Positions 1 through 5,019 of a stretch of DNA of 5,304 bases are shown here, piece after piece. The position numbers were made by a program, and so were the translations under genes. The stretch lies in contig PBVO01000101.1 in assembly GCA_002729015.1 (NCBI GenBank), positions 4,709-10,012 on the forward strand, written 5' to 3'. Origin of the DNA: Candidatus Poribacteria bacterium (GTDB taxonomy: Bacteria; Poribacteria; WGA-4E; UBA9662). Each line of letters begins with the position of its first letter. Within the stretch, counting starts at the first letter, position 1. The notes beneath the pieces are model-generated. The model had not been told where the DNA came from. It ran no database searches and was given only the letters and a program-made list of their open reading frames with translations.

Positions 1-588
1 CCCAATAGTACATCTGGCTATCTCATGCCAAGCTACCATTTGTGGGGTCCAAAAGGTATCAATCCCAAAAAATACTTCAAACGGATGCGGAACGCTAGTC
101 ACGAGATGAACTGTATTTCGGTTGCAACTAAACAGGTTGACTTTGCGACTAACAACGATGAATCGTTGCGACTATTCTACAAGAATCATCCTGACAAAAC
201 TGATACGATTCGTACTATTTGGACTAGTCCACCCATTCCAAGCGACCCGATGGTTTGGCATAAAGACTTATCTCCGGAGTGGAAAGCGAGAATCAAGGCT
301 GTTTTTTTAGCTTTTGGTCGATACGGACCAGAAGCTGACAAGGAAATAAAAATTCTAAGTGAGGTTGGCAGTGGTTGGGGAGTGTTTATGGATTCAAATA
401 ACGATCAACTGATTCCAATCCGAGAACTTCAAATGGCAAAGGAGCGAGTGATCATAAAAAATCACCCACGTTTAAAAGAAAATCAGAAAAACGAACAATT
501 ACTAGAGATTTCCAAACGTGAAGAAAACCTCAAACAATATATCAAGCTGAAAAACTATTGGAATTCTACCAAAGTTCGAAATCGCTAG
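1..588 (+). CDS. phnD: Phosphonate ABC transporter substrate-binding protein PhnD, C-terminal part (5' end outside window)
   Basis: This is the periplasmic binding protein of a phosphonate ABC importer (PhnCDE type), which captures an organophosphonate and delivers it to the membrane permease. The frame is open from base 1, so the ATG at 25 is internal and the true start lies upstream; 195 residues are visible. The fragment opens with P-N-S-T-S-G-Y-L, matching the phosphonate-oxyanion loop (D-P-N-S-T-S-G) of E. coli PhnD. Further on are A-S-H-E-M-N (His codon 100-102), A-T-N-N-D-E-S (Glu codon 160-162) and P-S-D-P-M-V-W (Asp codon 244-246). As I recall the family, these correspond to E. coli His157, Glu177 and Asp205, which contact the amino end of 2-aminoethylphosphonate. 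The block Q-L-I-P-I-R-E-L is also typical. The last 45 or so residues are highly charged and probably helical, as in other PhnD proteins. No transporter partner gene follows, so any phnC/phnE partners would have to lie upstream. The family call is firm; the ligand is inferred. Confidence 0.93.
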   Translation, partial: PNSTSGYLMPSYHLWGPKGINPKKYFKRMRNASHEMNCISVATKQVDFATNNDESLRLFYKNHPDKTDTIRTIWTSPPIPSDPMVWHKDLSPEWKARIKAVFLAFGRYGPEADKEIKILSEVGSGWGVFMDSNNDQLIPIRELQMAKERVIIKNHPRLKENQKNEQLLEISKREENLKQYIKLKNYWNSTKVRNR

Positions 589-644
589 AAAACAGACGAT
601 CCTGATTTTCTGGCTCTGCATACTGACCGAAAACACTAAATAAT

Positions 645-691
645 AATCTACCTACCCGCGCCTAGATTTTTTATACTTCCGCGTGCGGTAG
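645..691. terminator. Candidate hairpins between convergent phnD and oxidoreductase genes
   Basis: Two mutually exclusive hairpins can be drawn in the 106-bp convergent gap. For + strand transcripts, AATCTA (645-650) pairs with TAGATT (663-668) and runs into six T residues (667-672), giving a weak AT-rich terminator for phnD. For minus-strand transcripts, 652-660 (CTACCCGCG) pairs with 680-683 plus 687-691 (CGCG and GGTAG, with TGC bulged out). That gives nine base pairs with a 19-nt loop, followed on the minus strand by a T-rich stretch, which would serve the oxidoreductase. Neither is a textbook terminator; position is the main support. Confidence 0.35.
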
Positions 692-694
692 TCG

Positions 695-1750
695 TTATAA
701 CTCCTCACCGTGGAGCAAGAATGAACGAATATCGTAACGACCAGGTCTTTCAACAGGCAGGTCTCCACTTTCTATCATCAGTTCCAGCGGTGAGCAATAC
801 GTGCGAAGGGGTAGCTTTACTACTTCGTGCATTCGGGCTGATTCGTAGATTGCCATAATTATTTCTACCGCGGCTAGCCCGTTTTGGGCGTTACCGCGAT
901 GAATTGTTTTATCTTCGAGCCAGTCGATTAATTCTTGAGCTTGGGCCACATGTGTACTAGCACCGTCCATAGGATAATCAGTCCAGCTGGCACTTTGAGT
1001 GTCAAGGATTCTAGCTCTTTGTTCGTTTAAGTCAATTATCCCATCTGAGCCATAAACGACTCCACCTTGATAGTTAGGTCCAGCAATTTCTTGAAGGAGT
1101 AAGCCAATACAACCACCAGCGAAACCAACAATGCCTGCACTTCGATCTTCTATGGGAATTTCCCTTTCATAGCGGTCAGTTTTACGCTCAAGGTTACCGA
1201 TTACCCATTCAGCTTGTGGATCCCCTAAAACGTAACGCATCAGATCAAATAGGTGAGAACAATCGTTGAGCAAACCTTGCCCGCCTCGGCAAACGATCTG
1301 GCGAGGTTGACCAATCGCACCTGCCGCAATTAATTGACGTGCTTTCGTCCATGCTGAATAGAAGCGCCGTTGGTGAGCGATAGCAAGTTTTACATTATTT
1401 CGCTGTGCTACTGTGATCATTTCGTGGCACTCACCCAACGTTGTAGCCATAGGTTTTTCACATAGTACTGCCTTAATTCCACTGGCACAAGCAGCTATTG
1501 TCATTGGTGCATGCAATTTGTGCCAAGTCGCAACACTAACGATATCTAGATCTTCCTTATCCAGCATTTGCCGAGCGTCCAAATAACGATTACTAATTCC
1601 AAACTGGTCGCCAAAACTATCTAAAACACTCCTAACAGGGTCAGCAATAGCTACCATTTCTATCTGACTAACCCCCTGATAACCTAGAGCATGTGCAGCC
1701 GCAATTCGACCACAACCAATGAACCCCACCCTGTACTTTATATTTGGCAT
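695..1750 (-). CDS. Gfo/Idh/MocA family NAD(P)-dependent oxidoreductase
   Basis: This is a cytoplasmic pyridine-nucleotide-dependent dehydrogenase of the family that oxidises or reduces hydroxyl groups on sugars, inositols and related polyols. Its 351 residues are a normal family length. Residues 7-20 carry the N-terminal Rossmann motif V-G-F-I-G-C-G-R-I-A-A-A-H, with A-D-P (36-38) ending the second strand. The signature E-K-P is at 98-100, with Lys99 the expected catalytic lysine. The C-terminal domain has L-L-N-D-C-S-H-L-F-D (160-169): His166 fits the conserved catalytic His, but the position four residues before it, often Asp, is Asn162. The tail L-P-V-E-R-P-G-R-Y-D-I-R (331-342) is one I associate with oxidoreductases of uncultivated marine bacteria. 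The ATG has AGGA nine bases upstream (1760-1763). It is last in a minus-strand unit behind a PhyH-like gene, so it may act on that enzyme's product. The substrate cannot be predicted. Confidence 0.92.
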   Translation of the reverse strand: MPNIKYRVGFIGCGRIAAAHALGYQGVSQIEMVAIADPVRSVLDSFGDQFGISNRYLDARQMLDKEDLDIVSVATWHKLHAPMTIAACASGIKAVLCEKPMATTLGECHEMITVAQRNNVKLAIAHQRRFYSAWTKARQLIAAGAIGQPRQIVCRGGQGLLNDCSHLFDLMRYVLGDPQAEWVIGNLERKTDRYEREIPIEDRSAGIVGFAGGCIGLLLQEIAGPNYQGGVVYGSDGIIDLNEQRARILDTQSASWTDYPMDGASTHVAQAQELIDWLEDKTIHRGNAQNGLAAVEIIMAIYESARMHEVVKLPLRTYCSPLELMIESGDLPVERPGRYDIRSFLLHGEEL

Positions 1751-1805
1751 TTTTAAAATTCCTACGAAAAGTATAATTCTATCTGAGATAAACTCTTCCA
1801 GATTT

Positions 1806-1913
1806 TCATTTTAGGCGTCTTCGGTAGTCATACGTGCTGAGCAACAACCGTTTAATTTCAATATCCATATCTTGGATAAGATTACAAATTGAGATTTTCC
1901 TATCGTCTAACAT
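1806..1913 (-). CDS. Possible 35-residue small protein, coupled to the upstream PhyH-like gene
   Basis: A short frame begins with ATG at 1913-1911, whose A is the last base of the TAA stop of the preceding PhyH-like gene (TAATG overlap, the arrangement typical of translational coupling). It ends with TGA at 1808-1806, 55 bases before the oxidoreductase ATG. The peptide starts M-L-D-D-R-K-I-S and ends Y-D-Y-R-R-R-L-K, with an acidic and hydrophobic middle and a basic end. There is no membrane segment, signal peptide or recognisable domain. The only Shine-Dalgarno-like sequence is AAAGG, 11 bases upstream inside the PhyH-like gene. A frame of this length can arise by chance in AT-rich DNA, so the case rests on the overlap and on its filling most of an otherwise empty 162-bp co-directional gap. 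I do not recognise it and assign no function. Confidence 0.3.
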   Translation of the reverse strand: MLDDRKISICNLIQDMDIEIKRLLLSTYDYRRRLK

Positions 1914-2842
1914 TAGCCAATTGGCCTTTGAAACAGATTTTGAGTACTAAGGTCAGTATTAGCACCTTCTGAATAAGCTTGTCGAAATAATGACTGGCGC
2001 TTAGGTGGCATTTGATCAAGCAGTTCTGAGGGGGGCTCCCACCAGTGAAAACGACTACCAATTGAGTTATATTGGTTGAAGATAGGAATTCGGTCTATGG
2101 ATTCATTCTGCCACGGTTGTGCACTGTGTGTAGTGGCCTCAGAAAAAAAGACAACCGAACCAGCAGGACATTCATAACTATCCCAGAGTGATGAATCCAT
2201 TTGGCGGATAGACTCAGGTAATTTGTAAGCAGCTTTATGGCTTCCATTAACGAAGAGCGTTCCACCTTCAAACTTGTTAACAGGATTGAGTTCCCAAACA
2301 ACACGAGTTAGCCCCGAATATCCTTTCCCTGGAATATTTCGGTATATATGAGAATTACCTGGCAACCGCCAGATACCATTTCCATTATGTGGTCCAAAAT
2401 TCCCCATACCTTTTTGTCTATATAATAAAAAACTAGTTTCGAAACGAAATCCGTAGTAGTCTTCGCTTGACAAGGCAGGATAGGCTAAAAATTCGTTACA
2501 AAACCCAACTACGACTGGGTGATCTACCAGTTTTTCGAGTGGGCCAGCAATAGGCGTGCGTTGGTGCTCCGGCAAGGAATCTTGATCATTAACCAATTGA
2601 TAACAAAATTCCCTCATCTCCTTCAGATCAATTTCATTCAATAAACCAGGAATTACTAACCACCCTTGAGTATCAAAAATAAATTTCTGTTCTTCTGTTA
2701 GTGGAACAACGGGTTCACCATCAGCATTAGTAGTCGTAAGCTGGTTGGCATCTTGGGGGAGTCGACCCCAAGTCCCCCAGTTATTATCGAAAATGAACGG
2801 TTCTTGGCTAGCTATTTTTTGATTTTTAATTGCTTCTGACAT
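1913..2842 (-). CDS. Phytanoyl-CoA dioxygenase (PhyH)-like protein with H-x-G in place of H-x-D
   Basis: This is a 309-residue cytoplasmic protein of the PhyH branch of the iron/2-oxoglutarate oxygenase fold, whose members normally hydroxylate an unactivated carbon. After a hydrophilic N-terminus, F-D-T-Q-G-W-L-V-I-P-G-L-L (56-68) is the typical PhyH opening. E-G-G-T-L-F-V-N-G-S-H-K (192-203) corresponds to the family 'NG.L.v.PGSH' block. A-G-S-V-V-F-F-S-E-A-T-T-H (227-239) supplies the distal iron His239, and Arg251 (D-R-I-P) is placed to bind 2-oxoglutarate. The expected H-x-D site reads G-P-H-N-G-N-G (150-156), so His152 is present but Gly154 replaces the Asp. A group of planctomycete/poribacterial PhyH-like proteins that I remember has a similar L-H-G-G-G motif, so this is probably a subfamily trait rather than a mutation. 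The ATG has no clear Shine-Dalgarno but is preceded by a candidate promoter. It heads the unit with the possible small ORF and the oxidoreductase. Confidence 0.88.
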   Translation of the reverse strand: MSEAIKNQKIASQEPFIFDNNWGTWGRLPQDANQLTTTNADGEPVVPLTEEQKFIFDTQGWLVIPGLLNEIDLKEMREFCYQLVNDQDSLPEHQRTPIAGPLEKLVDHPVVVGFCNEFLAYPALSSEDYYGFRFETSFLLYRQKGMGNFGPHNGNGIWRLPGNSHIYRNIPGKGYSGLTRVVWELNPVNKFEGGTLFVNGSHKAAYKLPESIRQMDSSLWDSYECPAGSVVFFSEATTHSAQPWQNESIDRIPIFNQYNSIGSRFHWWEPPSELLDQMPPKRQSLFRQAYSEGANTDLSTQNLFQRPIG

Positions 2843-2891
2843 GGCAAATTCTATATTTAACTTTTATCGCTAGATATAACTAACTTTCTGG

Positions 2892-2904
2892 GCTACACTG
2901 TAGC
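2892..2904. promoter_or_regulatory. Perfect 13-bp palindrome, candidate operator
   Basis: The sequence GCTACACTGTAGC is a perfect inverted repeat (GCTACA / TGTAGC around a central C). It covers the proposed -10 box of the PhyH-like gene, where a bound dimeric regulator would block polymerase. No regulator gene is in the window, and I do not recognise the site as belonging to a known family. Confidence 0.35.
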
Positions 2905-2925
2905 AAATCTTGTATGGACGGTCAA
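2897..2925 (-). promoter_or_regulatory. Candidate sigma-70-type promoter of the PhyH-like unit
   Basis: On the minus strand TTGACC (2925-2920) is followed by a 17-base spacer and TACAGT (2902-2897), matching the -35 consensus at five of six positions and the -10 at four of six. Transcription would start near 2890, leaving a leader of about 48 bases before the ATG at 2842. The optimal spacing and the location are the support; such matches also occur by chance. Confidence 0.4.
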
Positions 2926-3040
2926 GTCGCAACAGATTTTATTAACACCCATAAAAGGCAAAAGTAACTTGGACTTCAGGTAAGCCGATTACTAAGTATA
3001 AGGGCCCATTTTATTCACATTAAATGTTGAGGATGATAAA

Positions 3041-3070
3041 ATGAAACCAGATCCTCTCGACCAGTGGTAA
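3041..3070 (+). other. Nine-codon mini-ORF with Shine-Dalgarno, possible leader peptide
   Basis: ATG at 3041 opens a frame reading M-K-P-D-P-L-D-Q-W and stopping with TAA at 3068-3070. GAGGA (3029-3033) sits seven bases upstream, a better ribosome-binding site than several of the real genes here have. It lies 91 bases before the LamG ATG, and a -10-like TATAAG (2997-3002) is upstream of it without a well-spaced -35. It could be a translated leader or simple coincidence. Confidence 0.2.
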
Positions 3071-3096
3071 GATAAAACATCAAATAATTTCAACAA

Positions 3097-3125
3097 TTGA
3101 GAGAATACACGTCGTCAATTTAAAT
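3097..3125 (+). promoter_or_regulatory. Candidate sigma-70-type promoter of the LamG gene
   Basis: TTGAGA (3097-3102) and TTAAAT (3120-3125) are separated by 17 bases, matching the -35 consensus at five and the -10 at four of six positions. A start near 3132 would give a leader of about 30 bases carrying the AGAGG ribosome-binding site. The region is AT-rich, so chance matches are likely. Confidence 0.35.
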
Positions 3126-3151
3126 TAATGATTCGTAAGAATATTTTTGTT

Positions 3152-3156
3152 AGAGG
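3152..3156 (+). promoter_or_regulatory. Ribosome-binding site that fixes the LamG start
   Basis: AGAGG lies five bases before the ATG at 3162. An in-frame TTG at 3147 would place the start upstream of this site and add only four residues ahead of the signal peptide, so the ATG is preferred. Confidence 0.6.
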
Positions 3157-3161
3157 TCAAT

Positions 3162-3923
3162 ATGAATCAACTAGAATTTGGGAAGCTTGATGTCATCGCG
3201 GTGCTGATCTTGTTTTTTGTTTGTTATTCTATTGTTAATGCGGAGGAAGGACTAGTCGCCCATTGGTCTTTTGACGAAAATGGTGATCAAGCCAAAGACA
3301 ATAGCCACAATGAGAACGTGGGCAAAGTTATCGGTTCACCAAAGCGTGTTGCTGGTGTCAAAGGGCAGGCATTAGAATTTGACAAAAAAAAGAAAACTCA
3401 TGTGCAAGTTGCGGACAATAAGTCTCTTGATATCATTAATTCAATTACAATCGAAGCGTGGATTAATCCAAAATCTGTCTATATCGGAAACGATTGGAAA
3501 CACCGTAACTGTGTACTTGGTAAGCCAACGGCTTATTATCTTGATATCAATGAGAAAGGAAATTTGGCTAGTTATTTGTATGGAGCTCAACCGCAGGAAT
3601 GGCTAGTTGGACAAACGAATATGGAGAAGTTTATTGGCAAGTGGGTTCATATAGCAACAGTTTACGACGGAAAAAACCATACCCTATATATCAACGGTAA
3701 ACCTGAAAAAAGAGTTGGGAAAAAAGGAAAAATCAGATCAGTAGATCGAATGTTGGAAATCGGGTGGGTGGATAATGAGCGGTATTTTGATGGGCTTATC
3801 GATGAAGTCAAACTCTGGAATCGTGCACTCAGTCGGGATGAGTTAACAGCAGCATCCACTTTGGTGGTAGAGCCTCTGAACAAACTCTCTCTTCTCTGGA
3901 GTCAAATCAAGCTCGCCGAGTAG
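3162..3923 (+). CDS. Exported LamG/concanavalin A-like domain protein
   Basis: This 253-residue protein has an N-terminal export signal and one lectin-like jelly-roll domain; such domains usually bind carbohydrate or protein at or outside the cell surface. Residues 10-25 are strongly hydrophobic (V-I-A-V-L-I-L-F-F-V) and end in V-N-A followed by E-E, a likely signal peptidase I site after Ala27. Cys21 does not fit a lipobox. The n-region is odd, with one Lys between Glu and Asp and no net positive charge. The LamG fold spans about 30-230: L-V-A-H-W-S-F-D-E (31-39), the T-I-E-A-W-I-N-P strand (96-103), W-V-H-I-A-T-V-Y-D-G (161-170), L-Y-I-N-G-K (175-180) and F-D-G-L-I-D-E-V-K-L-W-N-R-A-L-S (209-224). 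No catalytic glycosidase motif is seen. The tail K-L-S-L-L-W-S-Q-I-K resembles the short ending I recall on poribacterial LamG proteins. It is alone on its strand between two oppositely oriented enzyme units. Its ligand is unknown. Confidence 0.88.
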   Translation: MNQLEFGKLDVIAVLILFFVCYSIVNAEEGLVAHWSFDENGDQAKDNSHNENVGKVIGSPKRVAGVKGQALEFDKKKKTHVQVADNKSLDIINSITIEAWINPKSVYIGNDWKHRNCVLGKPTAYYLDINEKGNLASYLYGAQPQEWLVGQTNMEKFIGKWVHIATVYDGKNHTLYINGKPEKRVGKKGKIRSVDRMLEIGWVDNERYFDGLIDEVKLWNRALSRDELTAASTLVVEPLNKLSLLWSQIKLAE

Positions 3924-3940
3924 TACTGGATGATGGATCA

Positions 3941-3963
3941 TTAGGATTTGAAGTCAATCCTAA
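3941..3963. terminator. Perfect 8-bp hairpin at the convergent LamG/dehydrogenase junction
   Basis: TTAGGATT (3941-3948) and AATCCTAA (3956-3963) are exact inverse complements around a 7-base loop. The second arm includes the stop codon of the dehydrogenase (3960-3962), and the structure lies 18 bases after the LamG stop. Neither side has a T-tract, so it is not a standard intrinsic terminator. It may stop both converging transcripts or protect their 3' ends. Confidence 0.4.
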
Positions 3964-4991
3964 GTATGTTGTATGCCCAGCTTAATACTTTCTGAAGGCC
4001 GTTGATCTGTGGCTAAATAGGCCTCGACACAATCTTCAAAGGACACGATTGGATGTATTAGGCCATCGACAGATAAACGTTCTTCTTTTAGTAATTCAAA
4101 AGCTTCATTGTGTAGGCGCTTGGTATCCCAACGGGGTGCATTTCTCAAAGTTGGATTAACATCACGAGTAGTTAGTATTGTTAGTTGATTCCGATGCCAC
4201 TCACCTTCAAAACTAAGAATACTTGAATCCCCAACATAGTAGGCTGCAGATACTATACGACCAGCGTACCCCGTCGATCGAATGGCATCATTCATACCAG
4301 CGTAGTTAGCACTTGCTTCTATAGAGATATCAACCCCTGCATTATTGGTGTGATCCCTAATCAACTCTCCCGCGTCGTCGGAAATCGGATCAATGGCTAT
4401 ATCAGCCCCATGTTTGATGGCTAATTCTCTCCGTATGAGAATTGGGTCGGAAACAAAAACTTGTCTGGCTCCCTGTAATTTAGCTTGCTGCGCAGCCATC
4501 TGACCAATTGCACCTAAACCAAAAACTGCCACTGTACTACCTAACATAATTTCGCTAGCTTGAATAGCACAAAGAGCTACCCCGGCTGGATCGCTATAAA
4601 CAATAGCTTGTGGGGACATGTTAGAAGGGACAAGTTGAACACGATTCGCTTTTAGTGTGTGCGTGTCTCGAATTGGCAAATGGGAAAAGACATGATCACC
4701 GATTCCCCACTGATCAACTTCAACCCCGACCTCAATCACTTCTCCCACAGCCATGTTACCTAGTGGCTGCGGATATGTCGGTTGCATAGGGGGCCCGTGA
4801 TGAATTCCCCGCTTGCGATCGAAAGGAGAAGTATAGTCCTTAGTATTGGCACGGAATGACCGTAATCCGGAACCGTGTTTAGGAGATGAAAATAGTGTAC
4901 GAACCCGGATTTCATCGTTAGCGAGGACTTGTTCCTTGTACATTTGTAGAGCTGCTTGACTTGGACTAGTAGCAATCAATTCTCTTGGCAT
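3960..4991 (-). CDS. Medium-chain dehydrogenase/reductase, alcohol dehydrogenase-like, without the usual zinc ligands
   Basis: This cytoplasmic NAD(P)-dependent oxidoreductase has the two-domain fold of zinc alcohol dehydrogenases, and its 343 residues are a normal length. The nucleotide-binding motif V-F-G-L-G-A-I-G is at 156-163, and Asp183 in V-S-D-P follows the second strand, which favours NAD over NADP. The catalytic domain is recognisable at P-L-G-N-M-A-V-G-E-V-I-E-V-G (76-89) and W-G-I-G-D-H-V-F (95-102). The usual G-H-E becomes G-N-M, the first-ligand Cys region reads T-L-F-S-S-P-K-H-G (32-40) with no Cys, and the four-Cys structural zinc lobe is missing. It is therefore probably zinc-independent, or uses different ligands. 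The start is secure: GGAGGA lies six bases before the ATG, the best ribosome-binding site in the window. A PhyH-like gene ends 28 bp upstream on the same strand, so the two are likely co-transcribed. The substrate is unknown. Confidence 0.88.
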   Translation of the reverse strand: MPRELIATSPSQAALQMYKEQVLANDEIRVRTLFSSPKHGSGLRSFRANTKDYTSPFDRKRGIHHGPPMQPTYPQPLGNMAVGEVIEVGVEVDQWGIGDHVFSHLPIRDTHTLKANRVQLVPSNMSPQAIVYSDPAGVALCAIQASEIMLGSTVAVFGLGAIGQMAAQQAKLQGARQVFVSDPILIRRELAIKHGADIAIDPISDDAGELIRDHTNNAGVDISIEASANYAGMNDAIRSTGYAGRIVSAAYYVGDSSILSFEGEWHRNQLTILTTRDVNPTLRNAPRWDTKRLHNEAFELLKEERLSVDGLIHPIVSFEDCVEAYLATDQRPSESIKLGIQHT

Positions 4992-5019
4992 TAGGATTCC
5001 TCCGGAACTTTAATATAAG

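Larger units (their letters stand above)
2843..3161. other. Divergent intergenic region between PhyH-like and LamG genes
   Basis: This 319-bp AT-rich stretch separates two divergently transcribed genes. I see a candidate minus-strand promoter (2897-2925) with a 13-bp palindrome over its -10 box, a candidate + strand promoter (3097-3125), an isolated -10-like TATAAG at 2997-3002, and a 9-codon mini-ORF at 3041-3070. There is no tRNA-like or riboswitch-like fold that I can support by eye. The remaining sequence shows nothing recognisable. Confidence 0.6.

Noticed and set aside
25..588. ATG at 25 as the true start of the phnD gene
   Set aside because: The same frame is open back to base 1 and the eight codons before the ATG encode the conserved P-N-S-T-S-G loop, so the gene is cut by the window edge.
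1751..1805. Separate promoter for the oxidoreductase at TATACT (minus strand, 1775-1770)
   Set aside because: There is no -35 match at a suitable distance, and a start there would run almost into the ribosome-binding site.
1916..1925. Perfect palindrome GCCAATTGGC at the end of the PhyH-like gene
   Set aside because: It has no loop, is coding sequence for the last residues, and a 10-bp palindrome is expected by chance at this scale.
2095..2304. 69-residue frame on the minus strand
   Set aside because: It lies in another frame inside the PhyH-like gene, with no recognisable content.
3147..3161. TTG at 3147 as the LamG start
   Set aside because: The ribosome-binding site AGAGG lies between this TTG and the ATG at 3162, and the extra four residues add nothing to the signal peptide.
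3384..3391. Run of eight A residues in the LamG gene as a frameshift or slippage site
   Set aside because: The LamG fold reads through without interruption on both sides in one frame, so there is no sign of a frameshift.
3662..3883. 73-residue minus-strand frame antisense to the LamG gene
   Set aside because: It overlaps conserved LamG coding sequence on the opposite strand and has no domain or independent signal.
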